Of a stretch of 49,428 nt of DNA, positions 1-8,922 are shown piece by piece. Under the pieces are notes generated by a model. The model did not search any database, was not told the DNA's origin, and saw only the letters and a program-made list of their open reading frames with translations. This DNA comes from a virus. The first letter of the stretch is position 1. Each line of letters opens with the position of its first letter. The stretch is taken from the IMG/VR virus record IMGVR_UViG_3300022871_000001, positions 1-49,428 of that record, one strand, 5' to 3'. A program made the translations under genes and the position numbers.

Positions 1-127
1 CAAACAGTGAAATTACAACTTTAGACAATCTTACTTCAATTGCCGGAAATGTTTATTTTAAAAACAGTAAAATTACAAGTTTAAACAATCTTACTTCAAT
101 TGCCGGCAATGCTGATTTTGGGGATAG
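1..127. repeat. Direct terminal repeat (left copy)
   Basis: Bases 1-127 are identical to 49302-49428. A perfect repeat at both contig ends is what an assembler leaves when it walks round a circular or circularly permuted molecule, and 127 is a commonly used k-mer size. The reading frame 48566 onward continues in frame through the junction. The caution is that the overlap lies inside a 60-bp repeat array, so the number of repeat units at the junction may be wrong. Confidence 0.85.
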
Positions 128-480
128 TGAAATTGCAACTTTAGACAATCTTATTTCAATTGGCGGCAATGCTGATTTTAGGGATAGCAAACTTACAAGT
201 TTACGAAATCTCAATTCAATTGGCAGAAATGTTATTTTTGCAAACAGTGAAATTACAACTTTAGACAATCTTACTTCAATTGCCGGATATGCTAATTTTG
301 AAAACAGTAAAATTACAAGTTTAAACAATCTTACTTCAATTACCGGAAATGTTTATTTTAAAAACAGTGAAATTGCAACTTTAGACAATCTTATTTCAAT
401 TGGCGGCAATGCTGATTTTAGGGATAGCAAACTTACAAGTTTACGAAATCTCAATTCAATTGGCGGAAATGTTTATTTTG
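1..480 (+). repeat. 60-bp tandem repeat array, eight units
   Basis: Eight consecutive 60-bp units encode the leucine-rich repeats. Units 1 and 5, 2 and 6, 3 and 7, and 4 and 8 resemble each other most, so a four-unit block of 240 bp has been duplicated. Two further units at 49302-49428 are the same bases as units 1-2 because of the terminal overlap. Confidence 0.9.
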
Positions 481-521
481 CAAACAGAAGAAAAAGATTT
501 ATTATGGAATCAACAAAATAA
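1..521 (+). CDS. PcfJ-like / leucine-rich repeat protein, 3' part (continues from 48566)
   Basis: This is the C-terminal half of the gene that starts at 48566 and crosses the circle junction; codons start at base 3 and the stop is TAA at 519-521. Joined, the protein has 418 residues. This part consists of eight 20-residue repeats of exactly 60 bp with the pattern NSxITTLDNLTSIxGNxxF, a short leucine-rich repeat that would build a solenoid. Units 1-4 and 5-8 are near copies of each other, giving a 240-bp higher-order repeat. After the last unit the frame runs into a copy of the 3' end of the gene at 47946 but in a different frame, so the last dozen residues (RRKRFIMESTK) look accidental. LRR solenoids usually bind proteins; the target is unknown. 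Confidence 0.75.
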   Translation, partial: NSEITTLDNLTSIAGNVYFKNSKITSLNNLTSIAGNADFGDSEIATLDNLISIGGNADFRDSKLTSLRNLNSIGRNVIFANSEITTLDNLTSIAGYANFENSKITSLNNLTSITGNVYFKNSEIATLDNLISIGGNADFRDSKLTSLRNLNSIGGNVYFANRRKRFIMESTK

Positions 522-600
522 ACAAGGAGATAAGACAGTGGAATATTTAAAAAATATGTTTGGATTTAATAAATAGGAGGATAATATGAATATAAATAAT
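485..600 (+). repeat. Duplicated segment (copy of 48040-48155)
   Basis: About 116 bp match 48040-48155 with two differences seen. The copied piece is the 3' end of the small gene at 47946-48131, its stop codon, the following AGGAGG ribosome binding site and the ATG of a next gene. Here it forms the tail of the LRR gene and the start of the following spacer. Confidence 0.9.
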
Positions 601-706
601 ATAGTAAAACAGCATAAAACAATTTGTAATTATTGAAATATGGTTTATATTATATGTAATGATAATTTTGTAAAGAGATCTTTGCGTTTATTATATAGGA
701 GTTAAA
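522..706. other. Spacer between LRR gene and first virion-side gene
   Basis: The left end holds the copied segment with an AGGAGG site and an ATG at 586 that opens only 16 codons before TGA. A similar 6-residue opening follows the other copy at 48141. I see no convincing gene. An AGGAG site at its right end serves the gene at 707. Confidence 0.5.
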
Positions 707-1039
707 ATGATAGATATAACACTAGGAATGAATAGAACATTGACTATAGCAGCCGCTACGGTTACAAATGTCACATTGCCGTTTCTAGTTAGGCTTGTTG
801 AAATTGAAAAAGAAGATCAGCCAGCATTTTATTTAAAGGTAAATTCTGAAGTAGAAATAGGATTGTTAAACGAAGCAAAATATATATCAAAGAATATTCT
901 ATCATTTAACATATACAACGAGCCATCAATATCTTCAGGCGTTCCGGGGATAGAGTACCCATTCAATTTTATATCATTTTATAGTACTTCAGAGGTGACA
1001 ATACATTTTCTAAATTTAACGGCAAATGCAGGATCATAA
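707..1039 (+). CDS. Small beta-rich phage protein, unknown function
   Basis: This 110-residue protein is hydrophobic and beta-rich, with no signal peptide or catalytic motif. The start is supported by TAGGAG eight bases upstream. The C-terminal motif around VPGIEYPFNFISFYS resembles small conserved phage proteins of unknown role. It stands alone before a hairpin at 1060-1112 and is separated from the packaging operon by the methylase gene. A minor structural role is possible but is only inferred. Confidence 0.65.
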   Translation: MIDITLGMNRTLTIAAATVTNVTLPFLVRLVEIEKEDQPAFYLKVNSEVEIGLLNEAKYISKNILSFNIYNEPSISSGVPGIEYPFNFISFYSTSEVTIHFLNLTANAGS

Positions 1040-1059
1040 TTTTAATTGTGTTAATATTA

Positions 1060-1112
1060 AAATAGGCTAGGTTAGCTACTGAACAGCAGTTTACTCAACT
1101 GCCCGCCTATTT
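1060..1112 (+). terminator. Probable transcription terminator
   Basis: AAATAGGC at 1060-1067 pairs with GCCTATTT at 1105-1112. Inside, GCAGTT-TACTC-AACTGC makes a second hairpin. The outer stem ends in TTTCTTT, so this looks like a branched intrinsic terminator between the genes at 707 and 1146. Confidence 0.65.
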
Positions 1113-1145
1113 CTTTATAATGAGTTATAATAGGAGTTATAGACT

Positions 1146-2201
1146 ATGATACATAAACTAGGAATGCCTTATCAAGGATCAAAACGTAAACTTGCAAAGC
1201 CTATAGTTGATAAAATACTTGCTGACAATCCAGGGACTAAATATGTTTTTGATTTGTTTGGCGGCGGTGGTGCAATGTCCTTTGAGCTTTTACAACGTCC
1301 CGGAATTAAATTAGTAGTATATAATGAGCTAAATACAGGTGTAGTTGAATTATTAAAGGATATACAGTCAACTGGAGTAACGTCTAAGTATTATCAATGG
1401 ATAGATCGAGAAACGTTTAATGCTAATAAAAATAAGAATGACTGGCTAGGTGGTTTCTGCAAGGTATTATGGAGTTTCGGCAATGCACAAACCTGCTATT
1501 TATTTGGTAAGCCAATCGAATATAATAAGCGATTAGCACACTTAATGATTGTAAATAAAGATAAAGATGCTTTATTAGAGTTAGCTAATATATTAGAGAT
1601 AGATATACCAAAAAACATATTAGATATAGAAAGCATTAATAATAGAAGACTAAAGTTTAGTAGTATAGCAAGAGAGAATAGAAAGCGTTTTGATTTAGAG
1701 CAATTACAGAATTTACAGAATTTACAGCAATTACAGCAATTACAGCGATTAGAGCGATTAGAGCAATTACAGCGATTAGAGCGATTAGAGCAATTACAGC
1801 AATTACAGCAATTAGAGCGATTAGAGCAATTACAGCATAATATTAAAAAGCAACCATCTTTGTTAGATGAACAGCATTTATATCTTGACGACTTAGATAT
1901 ACAGAATAAATCATTTGAGAATGTTATAATAGATACACCAGTGGCAGAGACTATAATATATTTAGATCCACCTTACAAGGGCACACGTGAGTATGAAAAG
2001 AAACTTAATCATGATTTATTAGTTGATTACATTAACAACTCAAGATATAAAATCTACATGTCATCATATAATAGCAGGCTTAGATGTATAGCAGAGTATA
2101 GTCATAGATGTACGCTATCCGCTACTGCTAATAATAAAGTTACTGAAAAGTTGTTTGTGCGTAATATAGGTGAAAGAGTAGCTAATATTTTTAATATATA
2201 G
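1146..2201 (+). CDS. D12-class DNA adenine N6-methyltransferase with repeat insert
   Basis: The protein transfers a methyl group from S-adenosylmethionine to adenine in DNA. The N-terminus MPYQGSKRKLAKPI and the glycine-rich DLFGGGGAMS (about residues 36-45) are the D12/Dam SAM-binding motif, and DPPY at residues 274-277 is the catalytic motif. The start has AGGAG upstream. Residues about 183-229, between the two motifs, are a run of LQQ, LQN and LER triplets encoded by 9-bp DNA repeats, which lies where D12 enzymes carry their target-recognition region. Likely roles are protection from host restriction or marking DNA for packaging. The recognition site cannot be read from the sequence. Confidence 0.88.
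   Translation: MIHKLGMPYQGSKRKLAKPIVDKILADNPGTKYVFDLFGGGGAMSFELLQRPGIKLVVYNELNTGVVELLKDIQSTGVTSKYYQWIDRETFNANKNKNDWLGGFCKVLWSFGNAQTCYLFGKPIEYNKRLAHLMIVNKDKDALLELANILEIDIPKNILDIESINNRRLKFSSIARENRKRFDLEQLQNLQNLQQLQQLQRLERLEQLQRLERLEQLQQLQQLERLEQLQHNIKKQPSLLDEQHLYLDDLDIQNKSFENVIIDTPVAETIIYLDPPYKGTREYEKKLNHDLLVDYINNSRYKIYMSSYNSRLRCIAEYSHRCTLSATANNKVTEKLFVRNIGERVANIFNI
1694..1834 (+). repeat. 9-bp tandem repeat tract inside the methylase gene
   Basis: About fifteen 9-bp units alternate between TTACAGCAA-type and TTAGAGCGA-type, giving LQQ, LQR and LER triplets. The unit is a multiple of three, so gain or loss of units would change protein length but keep the frame. Confidence 0.9.
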
Positions 2202-2209
2202 GAAAGACA

Positions 2210-2698
2210 ATGTCAAGAAAATCAAAATATGATACACACGTTAAGCATCGACTTAAAGAAGTTGCCGCTTGGTGTAGAGACGGCTTAATAGACGTACAGA
2301 TCGTAAAAAAATTAGGTGTTGGTCTTACCTCATTTTATCAATATCAAAAGGATCATCCTGAATTAATTGAAGTCCTTAAAAAGAACAAGGAAGTAGTAGA
2401 CATAGAAGTTGAGAACTCAACGCTTAAAAGTGCACATGGATATGAGGTTGTTGAGACTACAAAAGAAATGCGTTTAAATCCAGATACAGAAAAATACGAG
2501 TTGGTTGTTATCAAAGAGGTAATCAAACATGTTCCCCCTAATGTAACCGCACAGATCTTTTGGTTAAAGAACCGTAAACCTGAACAATGGTCAGATAGAC
2601 ATGACATTAATCATAACTTTGTAGGCCCGGCTAAAATTGAGTTTACAGATAATAGTGAAGTAGAAGAAGAGGAAGAGATTAAAGAAGAAAACGAATAA
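2210..2698 (+). CDS. terS: Terminase small subunit
   Basis: This 162-residue protein sits directly before the large terminase, its TAA overlapping the ATG of that gene (TAATG). The N-terminal about 60 residues (KLGVGLTSFYQYQKDHPEL) form a helix-turn-helix like those of small terminases that recognise phage DNA. The middle segment with VPPNVTAQIFWLKNRKPEQW is a widespread terminase-small feature, and the C-terminus is an acidic glutamate-rich tail. It should bind the packaging site and load the large subunit. Confidence 0.88.
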   Translation: MSRKSKYDTHVKHRLKEVAAWCRDGLIDVQIVKKLGVGLTSFYQYQKDHPELIEVLKKNKEVVDIEVENSTLKSAHGYEVVETTKEMRLNPDTEKYELVVIKEVIKHVPPNVTAQIFWLKNRKPEQWSDRHDINHNFVGPAKIEFTDNSEVEEEEEIKEENE

Positions 2699-3984
2699 TG
2701 GAAATATCTTATAAATTTAGGTCCTTGTTTGAAATATTAAGCACAGACAAGAAATATGAAGATAAATATAAGGATATTAGATATATAGTTTTAGTCGGTG
2801 GCAGAGGATCAGGAAAATCATACGCACTTGCAGCAGGAATAAATACCGCATCGTATAATAAAGGATGGGGTTTTTTATTTACTAGATGGACAATGGTATC
2901 TGCGGCAACCTCAATCATACCTGAATTTTTAAAACAGGCAGATGCATTAAATAATGAGAATGATTTTATATTTATTAAATCACGTGTAGTAAACACACAA
3001 TCAAACGCAGTAATCGATTATAAGGGTATTAAACCACAAAGTAGTCAATCTTCGGGTGCATTGAAGTCAGTATCAGGAAAGAACGTATTTATAGTTGAGG
3101 AGGCAGAGGATTGTCCAGACTTTGAGCTATTCGATAAGATAGATAACTCAATTAGGACAATAGACCATAAAAATTTAATTATACTATGCTTAAATCAAGG
3201 CCATGTAAATCACTGGCTATACACTGAATTTATTAAAGAAAAACGAGATGATGTATTAATATTAGAATCAACATATCTTGATAATTTAAAAAACCTAGAC
3301 AAATCGTTTATTAAAAAAGCAGAGCGCGAGAAAAAAAGAAACCTGAAGCGCTATAGACATATTTATCTTAACGAATGGCAGGACTCAGTAGACGGTGCAT
3401 TATGGTTACAATCAGACATATCAGTTAATAGAATAAGTGTAGAGGATTATAAGAATAAAATTGAATCAGATATAGTTCAGATAGTAGTAGCATTTGACCC
3501 AGCCGTTACAGATGAAAAGAAGAACTTATCAGGGCAAGAACCGGACGAAGACGGAATAATGATAGTAGCAAAAGATAGACAAGGTCATTGCTATGTATTA
3601 AAAGATCTATCATGCCGGGGTAAGAGAAGCGAAATATCTAAAATCATTGTAGGTGCTTATAAAGATTATAATGCTAATTTTATAGTAATAGAAAAAAATA
3701 ACGGTGGGGACTGGATCCCTACTGTCATTAAATCAGTTGATAAATATGTAAGGATTAAAACAGTCACAGCAACAAAAGGTAAAAAACTAAGGGCTGAACC
3801 AGTGCAGGCACGATATGAAGAAGGTGAAGTTCACCATGTAGGTCATTTATCAGAACTTGAATTTGAGATGACTACATGGGTCCCGGATATGGGGATGAAA
3901 AGCCCTGGAAAAATAGATAGTTTAGTCTGGGGAATAACGGCACTAACAACAAAACAAAAACAATTTAAAGTTTTTACAACTTAG
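2698..3984 (+). CDS. terL: Terminase large subunit (ATPase-nuclease)
   Basis: This 428-residue packaging motor has a Walker A GGRGSGKS at residues 34-41 and a Walker B with its catalytic glutamates, FIVEEAED, near residues 131-138. The C-terminal RNase H-like nuclease shows acidic residues in VVAFDPAV (D267), EPDEDG (D285) and VIEKNNGG (E332). The length and order fit the PBSX-type terminases. It pumps DNA into the prohead and cuts it. It overlaps the small subunit by one base pair set and is followed nine bases later by the portal. Confidence 0.95.
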   Translation: MEISYKFRSLFEILSTDKKYEDKYKDIRYIVLVGGRGSGKSYALAAGINTASYNKGWGFLFTRWTMVSAATSIIPEFLKQADALNNENDFIFIKSRVVNTQSNAVIDYKGIKPQSSQSSGALKSVSGKNVFIVEEAEDCPDFELFDKIDNSIRTIDHKNLIILCLNQGHVNHWLYTEFIKEKRDDVLILESTYLDNLKNLDKSFIKKAEREKKRNLKRYRHIYLNEWQDSVDGALWLQSDISVNRISVEDYKNKIESDIVQIVVAFDPAVTDEKKNLSGQEPDEDGIMIVAKDRQGHCYVLKDLSCRGKRSEISKIIVGAYKDYNANFIVIEKNNGGDWIPTVIKSVDKYVRIKTVTATKGKKLRAEPVQARYEEGEVHHVGHLSELEFEMTTWVPDMGMKSPGKIDSLVWGITALTTKQKQFKVFTT

Positions 3985-3993
3985 GATTAAAGT

Positions 3994-5412
3994 ATGAGAT
4001 TATTTAGAAAAAAAAACATAGTGCCAGAAAAAAAGGGGATGAGTACAGACATTCGGCAGCTAAATCTAAAAGGTGGGATAGGTGAAATATTAGGATATGC
4101 TACAGCAGGTAAAATGAAATGGCATCAAATCAGTAACTCGATTGCCTGGAACTATTACATGCAGGTATCTGTTATATATAACGCAATAGATATTATATCA
4201 CAATCCTATTCAGTTGTTAAACCTAGAATTTATGATAATCAAGAAGAAAAGTTCTTAACAAAAGAAGATACAAAAGTTCCAGCGCTACAACTATTAGAAT
4301 TATTAAAATCCCCTGAACAGGGGTTTTCTTATAATGAGCTAGCGCGTGAGATAGTACCGAATTTTTTAGTGACAGGTGATTTATATTTCAGGATCAAATC
4401 TGCACATGAAAATTCTATCCCCATTGAAATTGAAGTTATAAACTCGCAGGATGTGTCACCGTATGAGGATAACATCGAGGGGAAGCCGAATCGTTATGAT
4501 ATTTCGTTCATGGGCGGAACAGAGGTATTTTTAAGGGACCACGAAACAGGTAGGTTCTTTAATAGTTTGCGAAATCATGAGCTATGGCATATCAAGACAT
4601 TTAACCCATCAAGTAAGATTAAAGGTTTTTCTCCTCTGAATGCACTATACTATGAGATAGAGCAATTTATTTCAAGTTCCGTACACAATGGGAATATAAT
4701 GAAAAATGGAATGCGACCTGCCGGTGTGATGACAATAGATCCTGAGGCAGACCTTTCAGATGAACAATACCAACAGGTTAAAGATCAAATTAAAAATTTC
4801 TATCGCGGTGAGGGTAACGCCGGGAATGTATTAGTAATACAGGGAGGCAAAGAGTTTAAGGAATTATCTATTAATAATAAAGATATGGATTTTGCTACTC
4901 TTAAAAAAACAATTACAGAACAGTGCTATCGTAATTTAAAGATTCCTATGAGTTTAGTTTTGTCAGACTCTATGACGCTAGATAACTTCAAACAATCAGT
5001 TCCAGTCCTTTATAAAATGGCAATACTTCCCCTGCTTGATAATATAATGCAGGAATTAAATTTATTTCTTATGCCTAGATATGATGACTCAGGCAGATAT
5101 AGATTATCATATAACATAAAAGATATACAGGCCCTTGAGATTGATTTTATGAGTCGTGTATTAGATGAGTTAAAAACAGGACTGCTCAGCAGGGATGAAG
5201 GGCGTGAACTAATAGGAAGGGATTCTCTTAATGACGATAGAGGTAAAGAAATTATATTTTATAATAGTGCTAAACTCAAAACAAATGCTGTAGATCAAAC
5301 TTTACCTACAAAATCATTATCTCAAGATGAGTATAATTCACTATTACGCAAGAATAATTTTAGTGAAGATCAGATTACAACTTATATGGATAAATATTAC
5401 AAAAATATATAG
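3994..5412 (+). CDS. Portal protein (HK97 family)
   Basis: This 472-residue protein follows the terminase and has the HK97-type portal layout: SIAWNYYMQVSVIYNAIDII near the N-terminus, the motif LRNHELWHIKTFNPSSKIKG and GFSPLNALYYEIE in the middle, and DNFKQSVPVLYKMAI before the C-terminal domain. It should form the dodecameric vertex ring through which DNA passes. The last about 40 residues are polar and variable. Confidence 0.93.
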   Translation: MRLFRKKNIVPEKKGMSTDIRQLNLKGGIGEILGYATAGKMKWHQISNSIAWNYYMQVSVIYNAIDIISQSYSVVKPRIYDNQEEKFLTKEDTKVPALQLLELLKSPEQGFSYNELAREIVPNFLVTGDLYFRIKSAHENSIPIEIEVINSQDVSPYEDNIEGKPNRYDISFMGGTEVFLRDHETGRFFNSLRNHELWHIKTFNPSSKIKGFSPLNALYYEIEQFISSSVHNGNIMKNGMRPAGVMTIDPEADLSDEQYQQVKDQIKNFYRGEGNAGNVLVIQGGKEFKELSINNKDMDFATLKKTITEQCYRNLKIPMSLVLSDSMTLDNFKQSVPVLYKMAILPLLDNIMQELNLFLMPRYDDSGRYRLSYNIKDIQALEIDFMSRVLDELKTGLLSRDEGRELIGRDSLNDDRGKEIIFYNSAKLKTNAVDQTLPTKSLSQDEYNSLLRKNNFSEDQITTYMDKYYKNI

Positions 5413-5475
5413 ATCCTTTAATTGATGGGTATTTTTTGGCAAATATGATACATGAAAATTTAACGTAGGTAAATA

Positions 5476-6339
5476 ATGGCAATACTAAACAAAACTAATG
5501 AACAAATGAAATCAGAAGCACAGGCGCAGGATGATATTGATTTAGTTTTTGAGAAAACAACTGAGCGTAAGCTAAATTCATTAGTTAGGAAGATAGTTGA
5601 GGAATTTGTTATTGTTTACGCTGCAACCGGTCGAATTATAGACACATTACAATATATTGTCGAATTACAGTCTCTAATTATTCAGGCATATCGTAGAACT
5701 AATAGTGAGTTTAGTGTTTCATATATTAATGATATGGAGGAAGCGCTATCAAGATCAAAAACTGATCCTGAGAAGACAAGGCTAAATAATCTTATAAAAA
5801 TTAGGGATGAAGCAAGTCCTATTATTCTTTTATCGTTATTAGCATGGTCAAAACGGATGGCACCAGTACAGAGCAGATATATAGTTGAGACATGGGGCAA
5901 GATAATAAGAAAAAACGTTGATGATGTTGTTGCGGATCTTTTATTATCAGAGCAGGCACTTGATAATAAGATTATAGCACAAAAAACAAAGAACCCTTTA
6001 CTCTGTGAGTTAATCAATCATAATAAACTAATAGCAACGCAGGAAATACAAACAGCAACAGAGAACGCTAAGCATACAGAAGTTAGTGAGTTTAATCTGT
6101 TGATTAAAAGAAGCGTAATAAGTAGAGAAATAATAAAAATAGCGATGATTGAAAAAAAGTGGATAACAATGGGAGACCTAAGAGTTAGAGAACATCATGC
6201 GATAGCTAATGGGCAGCGCAGAAATCTCAATGATCCTTTTTTAGTAGGTGGTGAGCTATTAAAGTATCCTAATGATACATCTTTAGGCGCAAGCGTCTGG
6301 AATATTATTAATTGTAGATGTAAATCAATATATTTATAA
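5476..6339 (+). CDS. MuF / SPP1 gp7-like head morphogenesis protein
   Basis: This 287-residue protein lies between portal and protease, the usual place for a MuF-type minor head protein. The C-terminal about 80 residues carry the diagnostic pattern: KKWITMGDLRVREHHAIANG, then PNDTSLGASVWNIINCRCKS. The N-terminal part is helical and weakly conserved. The protein is thought to sit at the portal inside the head. The spacer before it (5413-5475) holds a GTAGG site and nothing else evident. Confidence 0.85.
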   Translation: MAILNKTNEQMKSEAQAQDDIDLVFEKTTERKLNSLVRKIVEEFVIVYAATGRIIDTLQYIVELQSLIIQAYRRTNSEFSVSYINDMEEALSRSKTDPEKTRLNNLIKIRDEASPIILLSLLAWSKRMAPVQSRYIVETWGKIIRKNVDDVVADLLLSEQALDNKIIAQKTKNPLLCELINHNKLIATQEIQTATENAKHTEVSEFNLLIKRSVISREIIKIAMIEKKWITMGDLRVREHHAIANGQRRNLNDPFLVGGELLKYPNDTSLGASVWNIINCRCKSIYL

Positions 6340-6436
6340 AATTAGATAAAATAATTAAATTCAATTGGTAAAAACAATTATACATGGTATATTATATATA
6401 ATCAATGCTATATTATAAATACCTAGATGGGGAAAT
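6340..6436. other. A+T-rich spacer before the protease gene
   Basis: This stretch holds repeated TATATT and TATAAT-like words but no clear -35 matching the early promoter family. It could contain a late promoter, which is only a guess. A GGGGA site lies just before the ATG at 6437. Confidence 0.3.
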
Positions 6437-7540
6437 ATGGACAAAGAAATTAAAAGAATTGAAGTCCCATTTTTGGTGACAAAAGAAGATATGATTGAAG
6501 GTGATATGTATTTTACTTTCAAAGGATACGCGTCAACATTTGGTAATATAGACAGGGACGGGGATACTATAGAACAGGGAGCTTTTAAAAAGTCATTAGA
6601 AAAGTTTTTAGAAACAGGGAATAAATTACCAATTCTTTGGCAGCATGAAATGGACATGCCTCTCGGGATTTATACACGTTTTACTGAAGATGACAAAGGA
6701 TTGCTAGTTGAAGGTAAAATGCCTAAGGCTGATAATTTTGTATCCGGTAGAGTTATTCCTCAAATGAGAATTGGTTCAGTACGTAAAATGTCAATAGGTT
6801 TTAGAATTTTAGAAAAAGAATATCAAACAATTGACGGAAGAAATATAAGAGTTATTAAAGAAGTTGAGCTGTTTGAGGTTTCACTAGTAACAATACCTGC
6901 AAATAATGAAGCTGATATTACAGGAATGAAATCATTCACTGTTTATAACGACTTACCTTTAGCAGAATTAAAAACTATATGGAATAAAGAGGATGCGCTA
7001 GGACGTGTCAGGGTATTAACAAACTCAACAGCACAGCCAAATTGCGGATACAATAAAGCATTCTTAAATTATGATATAGATAAGAAAAGTCTATATTCAA
7101 GCTATACCCTAGCTTTTGCAGATGTAATAGAAGATCAAATAAAAGCAGTTCCAGAAGCAATATTTGAAGTCGCAAAACAACTAATGACCGAAAAATATAA
7201 TAGTAATATTAATCCAGAGGACCGCCTTAAAATAATAACAAACATAAATAAATACTATGCTAAAATGCGTAAACAATTCGAAGATGCTGATATTATATCA
7301 CCTTTTGAAGAAGATACAGCACAGCTAATTAAAACATGTACAAAACTTTCAGATGTAGAATCGATATTTAAAAAACATTTCTTTAGCAATAAAGAATCAC
7401 AGATGATAATATCAAAAATAGCAGAATTAAAGCGGCTTGGTGACCAAGCTGCCGAAGATAGCCAAAACGATGATGTGTTGGCAAACGAGTTAACCGACAT
7501 TCTGTCGGAATTTAAAACAATTAATATCAGGGAGATATGA
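6437..7540 (+). CDS. Prohead protease (U35 family) with long C-terminal extension
   Basis: The N-terminal about 170 residues are an HK97-type assembly protease: FKGYASTFGNIDRDGDTIEQ at the start, the active-site histidine in ILWQHEMDMPLG, RKMSIGF, and FEVSLVTIPAN with the serine of the motif. The remaining about 195 residues include a globular region (residues about 175-270) and a charged helical tail that could serve as a fused scaffold, which is inferred. It cleaves capsid precursors during head maturation. Its TGA overlaps the capsid start region (TGAGATG). Confidence 0.9.
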   Translation: MDKEIKRIEVPFLVTKEDMIEGDMYFTFKGYASTFGNIDRDGDTIEQGAFKKSLEKFLETGNKLPILWQHEMDMPLGIYTRFTEDDKGLLVEGKMPKADNFVSGRVIPQMRIGSVRKMSIGFRILEKEYQTIDGRNIRVIKEVELFEVSLVTIPANNEADITGMKSFTVYNDLPLAELKTIWNKEDALGRVRVLTNSTAQPNCGYNKAFLNYDIDKKSLYSSYTLAFADVIEDQIKAVPEAIFEVAKQLMTEKYNSNINPEDRLKIITNINKYYAKMRKQFEDADIISPFEEDTAQLIKTCTKLSDVESIFKKHFFSNKESQMIISKIAELKRLGDQAAEDSQNDDVLANELTDILSEFKTINIREI

Positions 7541-7541
7541 G

Positions 7542-8852
7542 ATGTCTAGAGAAGAAAACGCACCTGTACTGCAAGAGTTCAAAGCAATAGCAGATACACT
7601 AAAAACAGATCTTGCTAATTTAGTATCAGAACAGAAAAAATCAGTTGATCAAATTGCTAAAGATGGCAAAGTACATGCAGATACAGTAATTAAACTCGAA
7701 GAAACTGTTAAAGGGATTAAAACAGAATTCGAAACCAAGGAAAAAGAATATCAAAAATCGATTAAAGATCTTGAAAAATCTATGGCAAATGCAAATGCGT
7801 TTGACAAAGCTGGTGATCTATCGAAAAACATTAAAAATTTTAACAAAATCCTAAAATCAAATAATAAACAAGAAATTCAGTTAGAAAACGTTTCAGAGAT
7901 TAAATCGGCATTTGATAAATATATCTGTTTTGGTAAAGAGTCACTTGATGATGGCGAACGCAAATTTCTTAACACTATTATAGATAGTTCAGGCGGATTT
8001 TTAGTAGTACCTGAATATGCTCAAACAGTAGAAACAAAAGAATTTGATAGTCACGGATTCATGGGAGCTTGTAATACAAGAGTTATAGGATCAAGTGAAT
8101 TTAAAGAAATTATCGACTGGGAAGACTACGATCAATCATTTTATGAAAATGAACTTGACGAAACAACTCCTTCGGACGATCAGGACTTCAAGGAAGTTAC
8201 TATACACGCAATACAACAGATCTATACAAAGAAAATCACAAGAAATACACTAGAAGATTCAATGATTAATATTGAGTCATATATTTTAGAACAATTGAGA
8301 ATGGGAATGTTACGCAAAGATGGCACAAATCTAATTACCGGTAATGGTGTTGATAAGCCCCGCGGTATTTTGACATACGCAACAGGTTCAACATACGGAA
8401 CTATCGAACAAGTCACAGGAACTACGGGAGCAGGCGTAGTCGGATGGTTAGAAATTCTCAAACTATTACCTAGCGCACTTAAAGATAATTATCATGCAAA
8501 CGCTTCTTATGTAATGCCTAGAGCTGCATTTTTCAGCATTTTGACTGATAAATCTGGAGGTACGGAATTTCAGGTAGGTTCACAAATTAATTTCTTTGAT
8601 AAATCAGGGGTTTCAATGAGACTTTTGGGATATCCAGTAGTTTTTGAATCTGCAATGCCTGCAGTAGCTTCAGCCTCACTCTCTATAGCATTTGGTGATA
8701 TGAGAAGAGCATATACTTATGTAAAACGTTTAGGCGTTTCTATCATAAGAGACGAAACAAATCCAAGATATATAAAACTGCATTTAAGACAGCGCGCTGG
8801 TGGTAATGTAATTAATTTTGAAGCATTGAAACTTCTAAAAACTAAATCATAA
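7542..8852 (+). CDS. Major capsid protein (HK97 gp5-like)
   Basis: This 436-residue protein begins with about 115 residues of charged coiled coil, the delta domain that scaffolds and is then cut off by the protease encoded upstream. The mature fold starts near the segment LNTIIDSSGGFLVVPEYAQT and continues with the family motifs NLITGNGVDKPRGIL and LLGYPVVFESAMP. The start is fixed by GGGAGATATGAG before the ATG. It builds the icosahedral shell. Confidence 0.95.
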   Translation: MSREENAPVLQEFKAIADTLKTDLANLVSEQKKSVDQIAKDGKVHADTVIKLEETVKGIKTEFETKEKEYQKSIKDLEKSMANANAFDKAGDLSKNIKNFNKILKSNNKQEIQLENVSEIKSAFDKYICFGKESLDDGERKFLNTIIDSSGGFLVVPEYAQTVETKEFDSHGFMGACNTRVIGSSEFKEIIDWEDYDQSFYENELDETTPSDDQDFKEVTIHAIQQIYTKKITRNTLEDSMINIESYILEQLRMGMLRKDGTNLITGNGVDKPRGILTYATGSTYGTIEQVTGTTGAGVVGWLEILKLLPSALKDNYHANASYVMPRAAFFSILTDKSGGTEFQVGSQINFFDKSGVSMRLLGYPVVFESAMPAVASASLSIAFGDMRRAYTYVKRLGVSIIRDETNPRYIKLHLRQRAGGNVINFEALKLLKTKS

Positions 8853-8872
8853 GATATAATAATTATATAACT

Positions 8873-8894
8873 CCCCATTTTTTATTAAGTGGGG
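8873..8894 (+). other. Hairpin after the capsid gene
   Basis: CCCCA at 8873-8877 pairs with TGGGG at 8890-8894 around a 12-base A+T loop. There is no U-tract after it, so it may be an mRNA-stabilising or attenuating hairpin rather than a full terminator. Confidence 0.45.
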
Positions 8895-8922
8895 AAACAT
8901 TTTAAAATAAGGGATTATAAAA

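Noticed and set aside
53-328. Open frame of 91 residues on the minus strand with regular repeats
   Set aside because: It is the antisense of the 60-bp leucine-rich repeat array; the plus-strand frame is continuous with the PcfJ-like gene and has the better protein pattern.
1-480. Possible CRISPR array because of regular 60-bp repeats
   Set aside because: There are no unique spacers between repeats; the whole unit is repeated and coding, so it is a protein repeat.
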